64,000 nucleotides of DNA. Source: Pseudomonadota bacterium (GTDB taxonomy: Bacteria > Pseudomonadota > Gammaproteobacteria > Acidithiobacillales > Acidithiobacillaceae). Each line of letters begins with the position of its first letter. Position 1 is the stretch's first letter. The notes below the pieces were generated by a model. The model saw nothing but the letters and a program-made list of their open reading frames with translations. It had not been told where the DNA came from and made no database searches. Shown one piece after another: positions 39,804 to 49,758 of this stretch. Made by a program: the position numbers and the translations under genes. The stretch lies in assembly GCA_021821885.1 (NCBI GenBank), contig JAKARO010000009.1:1-64000 (forward strand). The letters are read 5' to 3'.

Positions 39804-40409
39804 ATGGAAAACAGCGATGAAATTACGGAAGGCCTGGAACGCTATATCGGCAGTTCGATGCACAGGCTGCGGACCCGTCAGGGACTGACGATTGCCGACG
39901 TGGCCGAAATTTCCGGGATCAGCCGTGGCATGCTCTCCAAAATTGAAAATGCCCAGACCGCCATGAGCCTGGACACCCTGTCCCGCCTAAGCCGCGCTCT
40001 TGGGGTCTCCCTTTCCGAGCTGTTCCGGAATTACGATGTGCCCGAAGGCGGGGCCCAGATGGTCAAAAGCGGGGAAGGGATGGAAGTCGTCCGCCGGGGA
40101 ACCCGGAAAGGGCATACCTACCATCTTCTTGCCTACAGCCAGGGGCCCGTAAAAAGGTTTGAGCCCTTTCTCATCACCATGGATGACGAGGCGGAGCGTT
40201 TTCCCACTTTCGAGCATCCGGGGGCGGAATTTATCTACATGCTGGGGGGGAAAATCGAATACCGTCACGGGAAGAATCTCTATATGCTGGAGCCCGGGGA
40301 TTCCATGACGTTCAGCGGATCTATCCCCCATGGTCCGGAGAGGCTCGTCCAGCTGCCCATTACTTTCCTGTCCATCATCATCTACGACCAGAACCAGCCA
40401 GTTCCCTGA
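39804..40409 (+). CDS. XRE-family transcriptional regulator with C-terminal cupin
   Basis: LRTRQGLTIADVAEISGISRGMLSKIENAQTAMSLDTLSRLSRALGVSLSELF; cupin HPGAEFIYMLGGKIEYRHGKNLYMLEPGDSMTFSGSIPHGPERL. Confidence 0.88.
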   Translation: MENSDEITEGLERYIGSSMHRLRTRQGLTIADVAEISGISRGMLSKIENAQTAMSLDTLSRLSRALGVSLSELFRNYDVPEGGAQMVKSGEGMEVVRRGTRKGHTYHLLAYSQGPVKRFEPFLITMDDEAERFPTFEHPGAEFIYMLGGKIEYRHGKNLYMLEPGDSMTFSGSIPHGPERLVQLPITFLSIIIYDQNQPVP

Positions 40410-40452
40410 AGGAACTGGCCGGACCGGTTTTCGCCGGCCGCCAGGACTCCGG

Positions 40453-41865
40453 CTATTTTCTTCCGAGTACCATACCTTCGCTGCCCTCCAGATCCAGTTC
40501 GACCCGCTCGAGAATCACGGGCGATACCCTTTTGATGCGGACCAGCAGAATTCCGCCGGCCGCAAGATAGGCCAGGAATACGTAGGGGAGGATATTGAAA
40601 GGATAGGCCGGAACCGGATAGACGCTGCCGAAAAAGGCACCGGCCATCAGGACCATTCCCGAAATTCCCATAAAAAGGGCCGCGGGGCCCATCGCCCTTT
40701 TCTTGTAAAGATAGATCGGGGCCGCGAGACTGATCAGCAGGTAGACAAAAATAAAACCGAACGTGGCTACCGTTCCCGTGATGGCGTAGGTGTTCATGGC
40801 CCCCCACCCGAGCAGGAAAACCGGTCCCAGGACCGTCAGGATGGAACTGATGGTAACGGCGATGTGGGGTGTCTGGTGGCTTCCATGTACGAGTCCCATG
40901 GACCTGTGGACAAACTGGTATCTCCCCATGGAAAACAGCAGTCGCGAAGCAGCGTTGATGGAGGCGAGCACACAGGCAAAGAGGCTCATGGAGGCAATGG
41001 CGTAGAGCGGTGCCGAGAACGCTTCCATGCCCAGGAATCCGAGCAGGGTTTCCAGGGGGGCGGCATCGTTGCCAAAAACGGTGGTGTTTCCCCTGTAGGC
41101 AACCACCATCAGAAACGCCATGACCGTAAAAAAGGCGCCCGCAAAAAGCATGCTTCCCATAACCGCCCTGGGAATGTTCCGCGTTGGATCCCGGGTCTCC
41201 TTTCCAAGGGTTACGGCACTTTCAAACCCGACAAAAGAAAAGATGGCCAGAACCACCCCCTCAAACATGCCCTTCAGGGGTGCCCCCTGCATGGCAAACT
41301 GGACATGCACCGTTGCGGGATCGTAATTCTTGCCGACCACCAGAAAAACAAGGGCCGTAATTACGGTGACCGATATGGATTCAATCGCCAGGCTGATCCT
41401 GGAAGAAAGTTTTATATCCCGGTAGGCGAGATACCAGGCCAGCGTGCCAAACAGCAGGTAGCTGCCTGCCGGGGGAATCTGTACGCCAAAGGGATGGAGC
41501 GTATTGTTCACAAAAATGGCCAGTCCGGCCAGAAGGGCCATGGCGGTTCCGAGATAGGCCAGTATCAGGGACCAGCCCGCCATGCCGCCCGCTATGGGGC
41601 CCATGGATCTGGAAATGAACACGAAAAAAGAACCGGCAGCAGAAAACCGGCTCGCCAGAACCGACATGTTCAGCCCTACGATAATGAGGGCTATGGTGGC
41701 TATGATGTACACGGCCCAGGTGCCCTGGCCGGCAAGTGCGACAACGGCCCCCATATTCAGGGCAGGGGTCAGGGTGGGTGAAATGTTGGCCAAAGACTGG
41801 CCTATGGCCTCAAAGAAGCCAAGACTCGATTCCTTAAGCGCTTTCTGCTTGACATTGGCTACCAT
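40453..41865 (-). CDS. APC-family amino acid/amine permease
   Basis: SLGFFEAIGQSLANISPTLTPALNMGAVVALAG, many TM segments, SFVGFESAVTLGKETRDPTRNIPRAV; start at ATG 41865. Confidence 0.85.
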   Translation of the reverse strand: MVANVKQKALKESSLGFFEAIGQSLANISPTLTPALNMGAVVALAGQGTWAVYIIATIALIIVGLNMSVLASRFSAAGSFFVFISRSMGPIAGGMAGWSLILAYLGTAMALLAGLAIFVNNTLHPFGVQIPPAGSYLLFGTLAWYLAYRDIKLSSRISLAIESISVTVITALVFLVVGKNYDPATVHVQFAMQGAPLKGMFEGVVLAIFSFVGFESAVTLGKETRDPTRNIPRAVMGSMLFAGAFFTVMAFLMVVAYRGNTTVFGNDAAPLETLLGFLGMEAFSAPLYAIASMSLFACVLASINAASRLLFSMGRYQFVHRSMGLVHGSHQTPHIAVTISSILTVLGPVFLLGWGAMNTYAITGTVATFGFIFVYLLISLAAPIYLYKKRAMGPAALFMGISGMVLMAGAFFGSVYPVPAYPFNILPYVFLAYLAAGGILLVRIKRVSPVILERVELDLEGSEGMVLGRK

Positions 41866-42505
41866 GGTTGTTCCTCCCGGGTGAACAATGTTAACTAGCA
41901 TGAAACATGCCGCTTTCAGAAAATAAAAAAACCGATATTTATCAAAATGATGTATATTGCTGGCCAGCCTGTCTGTCGGGGGGCGCGCCAGCGCAATGCA
42001 GGGGCCGGCGGCTGGTGCGGCAATATGGTGCACGGCTGGCCTGGCGCGCATCATTTGGGATCTTCTGCAGAAATCCCGCAGGCATGCGGAGCGCGGGTAG
42101 AGGTGGCCGGGGGAAAACCCGGGAAGGGACACAGCCTTGCGGGATTGCCGGAGGGAGACGGGGAAGGGGCGTGTTCTGCGGGAGATGGCGCTGCCGGAGC
42201 GTGGCTGCCGTGCTACTGCCGGACCTGGGAAGCCTGCACAGGCCGGAAAAGCGGGGTAGCGGCACGGCACTGGCCCCGCCTTCCGGTTTCCCGGAGCGGG
42301 AACAGCCCCGGCACGCCACCAATTACGGTCCGGGCAGAGCTCTGGTGCGGGCCACGGCAAAGTCCTCCTGCCGCCTTCCGCTCCACCGGGATTCCGGACG
42401 GACGCGGGCATAGCATGAAATTTGCGTCCTGTTTCCTGCGCCGTACTTCACATGGTACCTGAAGTGGGAGAGTATTGGAGTGCGAATTGTCATGAGGACC
42501 GCAAG

Positions 42506-43246
42506 ATGACCTACGGCTTGGCCATCCGTGTGGAGGATGGGCTGGTTTTCTGCTCCGACTCGCGTACCAGTGCAGGTACCGACCACATCAATGTCTATTC
42601 CAAGATGCATACGTTTGCCTATCCGGGGAAACGGTTTTTCTGCCTGCTTTCGGCCGGAAACCTCGCGACCACCCAGGCCGTACTGCAAAGACTGCGCAGC
42701 GATATCGCCCAGCCCGGGCAGAGTCTGTGGACAGTGCCCACGCTGTCCGCGGCTGCGGACTATATTGGCCTGATCAGCGCGGATGTCCAGCGGAACCAGT
42801 CCAGCCGGGATAGCGCCAGCACGGTTTTCGAGGCCACCTTTATCCTGGGGGGGCAGATTCAGAGAGGAGAGACCGGCATCTATCTGGTCTATCCCCAGGG
42901 CAACTATATCCACGAGTCGGCAGAACACCCTTTTCTCCAGGTCGGAGAAATCAAGTATGGGAAACCCATACTGGACCGGGTGGTACATTCGGGACTTTCC
43001 CTGGAAACGGCGGGACGCTGTGCCCTGGTCTCCATGAACTCCACCATCCGGAGCAACCTGACGGTGGGGGCCCCCGTAGAACTGCTGTTCTACCGGAACG
43101 GCAGCCTGGAACCATGGAACTACCTGAATCTGGAGGAAGACGACATCTTCTACCGCTCCATTGCCGATTCGTGGAGCCAGGGGCTCACCCGCGCCATGGA
43201 TGCACTCCCGATGTTTCCCTGGGAACAGAAAAACTCTCCCGCCTGA
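42506..43246 (+). CDS. Anbu-type proteasome-like peptidase
   Basis: MTYGLAIRVEDGLVFCSDSRTSAGTDHINVYSKMHTFAYPGKRFFCLLSAGNLATTQAV; followed by ATP-grasp and alpha-E genes. Confidence 0.82.
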   Translation: MTYGLAIRVEDGLVFCSDSRTSAGTDHINVYSKMHTFAYPGKRFFCLLSAGNLATTQAVLQRLRSDIAQPGQSLWTVPTLSAAADYIGLISADVQRNQSSRDSASTVFEATFILGGQIQRGETGIYLVYPQGNYIHESAEHPFLQVGEIKYGKPILDRVVHSGLSLETAGRCALVSMNSTIRSNLTVGAPVELLFYRNGSLEPWNYLNLEEDDIFYRSIADSWSQGLTRAMDALPMFPWEQKNSPA

Positions 43247-43456
43247 ACTCCCCCAGCCACCCCCTTTTGCATCTTCTTGATGCACTTCGCACATTTATGG
43301 TGCACAGACACCGGAAAATAGCGATTTATGGGGACATACCCGCAAATCCAGACCGGCATACACCTTGCAAGATGGTTCCGGGATACCCGTGCTGGCCTTC
43401 CGGAAAGGAGGGCCCCGCACTGGCCGGCGGGTTGGGAGGAATGGAAAGTGGCAGGA

Positions 43457-44911
43457 ATGAAAAATCTGCAGTATCTGGCCAGTGGCGCCTACGACGAACT
43501 CATCCAGCCCGATGGCCAGGCACGGCCGGCGGCCGCATCCCTGCTGGAGCACCTGGAACGGCTGGGTCCGGAAAACCTCAGGGCGCGCCGCCATGCGGCG
43601 GAGGCCGCCATTCTCGCCATGGGGATTACCTTTACGGTGTACAGCGAGGCGGGGAATATCGACAGGGCATGGCCGTTCGACATCGTGCCCCGGACCATGG
43701 CCCGGTCCGAATGGACCGGCATAGAGGCAGGACTGCGCCAGCGTCTGCAGGCGCTGAACCTCTTTATCGATGACATCTACAACCGGCAGCGCATCATTGC
43801 CGATGGCGTTTTCCCGGAGGAAGTCCTGGCCGGATCCAGGAATTTCCGGGGAGCCTGCCGCGGTGTCCATCCGCCCCACGGTGTCTGGGCCAACATCTGT
43901 GGTAGCGACCTGGTGCGGGACGCCGATGGTACCGTGTATGTGCTGGAAGACAACCTGCGGGTACCCTCCGGGGTGTCCTACATGCTGGAAAACCGCCAGA
44001 TCATGAAGCGGCTTTTCCCCGAAATCTTCGCCAACTGCCAGATTCTGCCGGTAGACGACTATCCGGCAAAACTCCATGAAACCCTGGCCGCGCTTTCTCC
44101 CCGTGCCGGCGACCACCCGGTTATTGCGGTCCTGACGCCAGGCATCTACAACTCCGCCTATTTCGAACACAGCTATCTGGCACAGCAGATAGGTGCCTGG
44201 CTTGCCGAGGGACCGGATTTCTGTGTCGAGGACGATGATGTCTACCTGCGGACCATTTCGGGGCTGAAACGGGTGGATGTCATCTACCGCCGGGTGGATG
44301 ACGATTTTCTGGATCCGGAGGTTTTCCGGGAGGATTCCGTACTGGGCATTCCGGGCCTGATGCGCGCCTGGCGGCGTGGCCGCGTGGCCATTGCCAATGC
44401 GCCGGGCGCGGGTGTGGCCGACGACAAGGTGGTGTATGCCTTTGTGCCCGACATGATCCGCTATTATCTGGATGCCGAACCGCTGCTTCCCAATGTCCCC
44501 ACCTATCTCTGCATGCGGGAAAAGGACCGGGAGCATGTTCTCGCCCATCTGCACGAACTGGTGGTCAAGCCCGCGAATGAATCCGGGGGGTACGGAATGC
44601 TCATGGGACCCAGGGCCACCCTGTCGGACCGGGAGCATTTTTCCATGCTGATCCGGAGCAACCCCCGCAACTATATTGCACAGCCGGTGCTGAAGCTCTC
44701 CACGGCCCCCACCCTTGTCGGGGATGCACTGGAACCGCGCCATCTGGACCTGCGACCCTTTATTCTCCAGGGAGAGAAGACCCATGTGACTACGGGAGGG
44801 CTGACGCGGGTGGCCATGAACGCCGGTTCACTGGTGGTGAACAGCTCCCAGGGTGGCAGCAGCAAGGATACATGGATTATCGAGGAGAAACCGGCATGCT
44901 CTCGCGTGTAG
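43457..44911 (+). CDS. Circularly permuted ATP-grasp family protein
   Basis: FDIVPRTMARSEWTGIEAGLRQRLQALNLFIDDIY...VYVLEDNLRVPSGVSYMLENR...LVVKPANESGGYGMLMGP. Confidence 0.85.
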   Translation: MKNLQYLASGAYDELIQPDGQARPAAASLLEHLERLGPENLRARRHAAEAAILAMGITFTVYSEAGNIDRAWPFDIVPRTMARSEWTGIEAGLRQRLQALNLFIDDIYNRQRIIADGVFPEEVLAGSRNFRGACRGVHPPHGVWANICGSDLVRDADGTVYVLEDNLRVPSGVSYMLENRQIMKRLFPEIFANCQILPVDDYPAKLHETLAALSPRAGDHPVIAVLTPGIYNSAYFEHSYLAQQIGAWLAEGPDFCVEDDDVYLRTISGLKRVDVIYRRVDDDFLDPEVFREDSVLGIPGLMRAWRRGRVAIANAPGAGVADDKVVYAFVPDMIRYYLDAEPLLPNVPTYLCMREKDREHVLAHLHELVVKPANESGGYGMLMGPRATLSDREHFSMLIRSNPRNYIAQPVLKLSTAPTLVGDALEPRHLDLRPFILQGEKTHVTTGGLTRVAMNAGSLVVNSSQGGSSKDTWIIEEKPACSRV

Positions 44912-45888
44912 CGGAAAACCTGTACTGGATGGCCCGTTATCTGGAACGCGCAGAGGACATGAGCCGCCTGATCAATTCCACCACGTTTCTCCTTCTGGAT
45001 CTTCCGCCAGGAGCCGGATTCGGGTGGGACCTGCTCCTCCAGGTAACCGGGGAGACCGAACGTTACCAGACCCATTACGGTGAACTGTCCGAAGCGCATA
45101 TCATGCGTTTTCTGATAGCGGACCGGAGGCATCCGGGTTCCATCGTGTCCGCCATACACCAGGCCCGGGAGAACTGCCGGGTCTTCCGGAACCTGCTGCC
45201 GGGGGAATTCTGGGAACGGATCAATTCCCTTCACCTTTTTGCCCAGGATGGGGTGGAAAGCCAGGTAGCGCTGGACCGGCGGCAACGGCTGGCTTTTCTG
45301 AACGAGGTGATTTCCCGCCGCCATGGCCTGGTAGGACTTCTGGTCGGCAGCATGAGCCAGAACGACGCCTACCAGTTCATCAAGATCGGGCGCAACATCG
45401 AGCGGGCGGACATGACCAGCCGGATTGTGGACATTACCAGTGCGGTCCTCATGCCGGAGGATCCCGGTCTCCATTACACGGTCAGCCAGTCCCTCTGGGT
45501 CGGGGTCCTGCGTGCCATGAGTGGCCTGGAAATGTACAGGCAGTACGTCGAGGTACAGATACGTCCGGACCGTGTAGTGGATTTCCTGCTGCGGGACCGG
45601 AAGTGTCCCCGCAGCATAAGCAGCAGTTTTTCGGACATGGAGACGGCCCTGGCCTATCTGCCCAATTCGGCGACGCCCATGGAAACCCTGCGCCGTACCC
45701 GCCGGCGCCTTGAAATGCTGCAGATGCAGGGTCTGCGTCCGGATCTTCTGCATGAATACCTGGACCAGATCCAGAAAGACCTGGCCACGCTCCATCACAG
45801 CGTGGAGAACACCTACTTCCGTTTCCGGGAAACAGGCATCCGCCACCAGCAGGTGCGGGCCATGGGCATGGGCGCCCAGCAGTCCTGA
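44896..45888 (+). CDS. Alpha-E domain protein
   Basis: MLSRVAENLYWMARYLERAEDMSRLINSTTFLLLDLPPG; FIKIGRNIERADMTSRIVD; overlaps ATP-grasp stop. Confidence 0.85.
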   Translation: MLSRVAENLYWMARYLERAEDMSRLINSTTFLLLDLPPGAGFGWDLLLQVTGETERYQTHYGELSEAHIMRFLIADRRHPGSIVSAIHQARENCRVFRNLLPGEFWERINSLHLFAQDGVESQVALDRRQRLAFLNEVISRRHGLVGLLVGSMSQNDAYQFIKIGRNIERADMTSRIVDITSAVLMPEDPGLHYTVSQSLWVGVLRAMSGLEMYRQYVEVQIRPDRVVDFLLRDRKCPRSISSSFSDMETALAYLPNSATPMETLRRTRRRLEMLQMQGLRPDLLHEYLDQIQKDLATLHHSVENTYFRFRETGIRHQQVRAMGMGAQQS

Positions 45889-45985
45889 AAACCCGCGGAA
45901 ACCGTGCCCGGGACCTGACATTCCCGGAGCCGGAACGGCGGACCGGATTCCCGGAAATCCGCCCTTTCCCTGCCGGGCAGGGCGG

Positions 45986-46972
45986 CTAGTCCTGTCCGGC
46001 TGCCTGCCCCGGGAACCGGTTCTGGTAAAGGAGATGGCCGCTGCTGCGCTGCCGGTGGTCCAGAAGCAGAATTTCAGCCCGGACCCCGAGATAGACGTAC
46101 AGGCCGAGAGCGACGACCAGTCCGGCCGCCGCGGCCAGAATCAGAACGGCCAGCCAGAGTTCCCCGGGAGCATTCAGGGCAAACTTGAATACGAGCATCA
46201 GCCCCTCAATGGACACGGCAATGGAAATGGCCGCAATAAACCGGGTAAGGGTGCGGCGGGTGCTGCTGTGCCGGCGGATGTCCTTGCGCAGCAGCACTTC
46301 TTCCTCAAAAATCGTTTTGGCCAGATCGAATACCGCCAGGGCCAGGGTAAAAAAGATCGTGGCCTGGAAAGGGGCGTCAAAATCCTGGAGCGGCCGGGCC
46401 ATGCGCCAGATGTCGTGTACGGCCAGAAATCCCCTCATTGCAAGTGAGACACTGACCAGAAGGAGCCCCACAGAAAAAAGCAGGTAAAAAAACTTGAAGG
46501 CCGGCTCAATGCTGCGCCGGGTATCGTCTTCCTCAAGAAGGGCCAGGGCCCTTTCAAGCTCGCAGTCAGCGACCACCATTCCCACAAGCTGGCCGTCTTC
46601 CATGCGTACGGGAGCGGCAATGGTAATGCAGAGCAGGCCATTGGTAATGGAGAGATAGGGATCGGTCAGAATGGGGGCATGGGCCTCACAGGCCAGACGG
46701 TAGTAGGGACGGTGGCGGCGGTCTGTGCCGGCGCCACCGCGTTCCCGGGAAAGACGTCTTGCGGCAACGTTGTCGCCTGTCTGGATGCCCTGGGCATTGA
46801 GGAGATAGGCCAGATTAAGAAAAGGGTACCTATGGATAAGTTCCGCGAGCACCCTCCGCTGACCGGCTGAATCCTGTTCAAACAGGGCAGGACTTGCGAC
46901 CGTTTCTACGATGCCTCCCAGAAGAATCAGCAGGTCAGGGCGCATTTCGTGAAAGTGTTCGAATCGGTTCAT
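45986..46972 (-). CDS. PDC-sensor-like multi-pass membrane protein
   Basis: RYPFLNLAYLLNAQGIQTGDNVAARR...RPYYRLACEAHAPILTDPYLSITNGLLCITIAAPVR then several hydrophobic helices; no recognisable output domain. Confidence 0.6.
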   Translation of the reverse strand: MNRFEHFHEMRPDLLILLGGIVETVASPALFEQDSAGQRRVLAELIHRYPFLNLAYLLNAQGIQTGDNVAARRLSRERGGAGTDRRHRPYYRLACEAHAPILTDPYLSITNGLLCITIAAPVRMEDGQLVGMVVADCELERALALLEEDDTRRSIEPAFKFFYLLFSVGLLLVSVSLAMRGFLAVHDIWRMARPLQDFDAPFQATIFFTLALAVFDLAKTIFEEEVLLRKDIRRHSSTRRTLTRFIAAISIAVSIEGLMLVFKFALNAPGELWLAVLILAAAAGLVVALGLYVYLGVRAEILLLDHRQRSSGHLLYQNRFPGQAAGQD

Positions 46973-47393
46973 TCCGTGTTTCTCCGGATGGCTTCCCCAG
47001 AATTGAAAGCAAGTTCCGGACCAGAAACAGGAATTCTCCGTTTCTGAAAAATTTTCATTCCATGGCCTGAAAACCCTGGCGGGCACCCTGTATTGCGGCC
47101 CTGTGCAGCCCGCGCGAAAGGAGGCCAGGCGGGGTGTCCGCCATGGCCTGCCATCCCCCTGGAGGAAACGCGGGACTGCTGCACGGTTTCAGGCGGGACC
47201 GTGCCCTGCAGGCGTGCGGCAAAACCTGGACAGGGGACCTGCGGGAAACAGTCCAGGAGCAGGGCGTAATAAAAATGACATGCTGCGCACCCTTTTCTGT
47301 CATGTTTGCCATATACAATCCGCGTACCCGGAACTCCGCTGCCGGCATACGGCGGAATTTCCACAAATTTCCGATACCAAACAAGAGGTTTTC

Positions 47394-47972
47394 ATGTCTG
47401 CTGAGATTCAGGAATGGCCAAGAAGTACGCGATGGATACATATGGGATTTGCACTGGTAGTGACCTTCCTGCTTTTGAGCGAACTCGACATGAAGGCCAT
47501 ATGGAAGAAGATTGGTGAACTGCCATTCCGGCACCTGCTGTTTCATGCGCACATGTGGATTGGCATGCTCGCCGCGCTGGTTGTCGTGGCATTCTGGGTC
47601 GAAGTGATCCGGATCCCGAATCTTCGTTCACACCTTTTCCCGTACAGGGGAGAGTATCTGGAAAACATCTGCAGGGACATAAAGGGTCTTGCGGATGGAA
47701 GGCTTCCTGCCAGCGGGATGCGGGGTGGTTTGCCGGGAATGGTCCATGGACTTGGACTTCTTTCCGTGACGGGAATGGCCCTTCTGGGATTCATAATGTT
47801 TTTCCTGATCCCAAATTACGGAGCGTCTGCCCCTATCCACCTCTACCAGTTCCCCAAAAAACTGCACGACTTCCTGTCGTCTTTTGTCTGGCTGTACTGG
47901 TGGGGACATATCGGCATGGCCACACTGCATGCCGTCAAATCACCCGCTGTCCTGCGGGTATTCCGGCCCTGA
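47394..47972 (+). CDS. Cytochrome b561-like membrane protein
   Basis: TRWIHMGFALVVTFLLLSEL, LFHAHMWIGMLAALVVVAFWVEVIRI, VHGLGLLSVTGMALLGFIMFF, LYWWGHIGMATLHAV: four TM with His residues. Confidence 0.7.
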   Translation: MSAEIQEWPRSTRWIHMGFALVVTFLLLSELDMKAIWKKIGELPFRHLLFHAHMWIGMLAALVVVAFWVEVIRIPNLRSHLFPYRGEYLENICRDIKGLADGRLPASGMRGGLPGMVHGLGLLSVTGMALLGFIMFFLIPNYGASAPIHLYQFPKKLHDFLSSFVWLYWWGHIGMATLHAVKSPAVLRVFRP

Positions 47973-48446
47973 CCTGAACGGGTACCAACCCGCCGTTCGT
48001 GGCGGGGAAAGACTGTGCGGGAACCGGAGCCGCTCCGGTTCCCGCATCCCCCCGGATCTGCGCCCAGCAACGGTGTGGGGTCCCGGACCAGAACCGGCGT
48101 GATCCGGCGCGAGAAGCAGCCGCTCCTCGCCAGCCACAAAAACGGCTCCTTTTCCCCCTTCAGCCTCTGTGGCGCGGGTCTCCATCCTGTCTCCCGGGCT
48201 GCCGGAACCAGTGCCCGTCGCACAGCAATATGCCAGGACCTGCGGCATTTTTTCGCAGCGCCCAGGATGGGGAGAAGCGGGCCATCCGGCATCCGGAAAA
48301 GGCCAGGCAGGGGCGCAAGGAAGTATCCAGAAGCGGGTTTGCCTGCCTGTACCAGGCGGCACCCGGGTCCGGCCCACCATCGCGATTTCCGGCGCTGCCG
48401 TCCTCGACCGTTGACTAACATGATATCTGGATATTATACTCCTTAT

Positions 48447-48509
48447 TCCTGTCAAAGATGTTCTCTTTGTGACCTCGATTCGGCCGGCATAGCCCGGCCT
48501 TTCTTTTTT
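48447..48509 (+). ncRNA. Candidate small RNA (about 63 nt) with its own promoter and intrinsic terminator
   Basis: TTGACT (48411-48416), 18-bp spacer, TATACT (48435-48440); internal hairpin caaaga/tctttg; terminator stem ggccgg/ccggcc plus T tract. 5' end inferred. Confidence 0.4.
48482..48509 (+). terminator. Intrinsic terminator
   Basis: ggccgg-catagc-ccggcc followed by tttctttttt. Confidence 0.75.
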
Positions 48510-48678
48510 CCGGCGTATACGCCCGTACCTGGCAAATCCGCCAGATTTCCTGATTGGGTTGCAACTTGGGGAAACCGGGCTAAGGTTATAGTCTGGGCCC
48601 AGATTTCAGCTGCATTTTCCGGCCACCCGACCGGACAGCTGTAAAGTGGAACTCCCTGTTCACGCCAGGAGGCTAGTT

Positions 48679-49113
48679 ATGCGCAACCTACTGTTCACCA
48701 TGGCTTTCATGATCCCTCTTGCAGGATGGGCAGGCACCGCGGCAGCCGGTCCGGGACCGGTGACCATTCACCTCATGGCGCAAAACCATTCCGGAGAGAA
48801 TGGTACGGCTACCCTGGTACCCGAGGGCGCCAAAACCAGGGTGATCATTCACCTGGTCCACACACCGGCGGGCATCGCCCAGCCGGCACACATCCATCCT
48901 GGAACCTGCATGCACCTCAATCCCCATCCGAAGTGGACGCTTGCGAATGTAATAAACGGCCGGTCCGTGACCGTTGTGCCGGCGCCCCTGTCCACTATCC
49001 AGGGCGGAACCTATGCCATCAATGTGCACAAAAGCAAAAAGCAGATGGGCGTCTTTGTTTCCTGCGGCAATATTCCGGGGATGCACGGCCAGGCGAAGAA
49101 GAGCGGGTACTAA
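48679..49113 (+). CDS. Secreted His-rich CHRD/SOD-like small protein
   Basis: Signal peptide MRNLLFTMAFMIPLAGWAGTAAAG; VTIHLMAQNHSGENGTATLVPEGAKTRVIIHLVHTPAGIAQPAHIHPGTC; aggaggctagttATG. Confidence 0.6.
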   Translation: MRNLLFTMAFMIPLAGWAGTAAAGPGPVTIHLMAQNHSGENGTATLVPEGAKTRVIIHLVHTPAGIAQPAHIHPGTCMHLNPHPKWTLANVINGRSVTVVPAPLSTIQGGTYAINVHKSKKQMGVFVSCGNIPGMHGQAKKSGY

Positions 49114-49703
49114 AGCCTGCCATAGGCACCTTTACGCCGCCATCTGGTCTTTTCCCAGCCCGGGTTTCCAGCCGGTTTCCCTGACAGGCACCAGCCAGCG
49201 GCGCGTGCCTGCCGGGCATCCGCCATCTCCTTCGGGGGAATCGCGCGGTACGGCTTCCTCCACCACCCTGCGGTAGCGCCTGACGGAAGCGCCGGTACTG
49301 GAGGTGCCCGGCCCTTCACTGGCTGGCAGGGACGTCGCTCTTCTGTGGCTATCCTGTGAGGTACACTTGCGATGGCTATTGCCCGCATCCGGGATGCCGC
49401 CCGCATGGGTGGACCGTGCAGGTTGTGCCCTGGAAGATTTTTGCCACGGTGCACACAAAGCCAGAAAAAAGCCGGCCACCGTTGGGTCAGGAGGGGAAGC
49501 GGGTGCGGTGGAATGCCGGATGCCGTGGTCTGGCATCCGGCCAGAAAAAATCGCAGACAGGGAGATCCCAAACTCCCTGGCGTCCATGACCCTGCACACT
49601 AAGCGGGGCAGGCAGGGTTCTGGCTGCGGTAGCCGGAAAGGCAGCGTCGTGCCGGAAGCCGGCAGGAGGGGCGCCGAAAATTTCCCGGGCGGAAGGCCGG
49701 GTA

Positions 49704-49736
49704 CCGTCTGGCCGCCAGTGGAAGGCGGCCAGACGG
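49704..49736. terminator. Strong hairpin 3' of the outer-membrane protein gene
   Basis: Perfect 13-bp stem ccgtctggccgcc / ggcggccagacgg with 7-nt loop; no T tract on either strand. Confidence 0.4.
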
Positions 49737-49758
49737 CTTGAGGATTCCCGGGCGTCGC

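Noticed and set aside
41907-42462. ORFs between the APC permease and the Anbu gene
   Set aside because: Overlapping frames with no motif; treated as intergenic.
47940-48455. Overlapping ORFs in the intergenic region after the b561-like gene
   Set aside because: Multiple mutually exclusive frames, no motif; region instead shows hairpin and promoter/terminator signals.
49132-49741. ORFs between the CHRD-like and outer-membrane protein genes
   Set aside because: Open on both strands in several frames without motif or ribosome-binding support.
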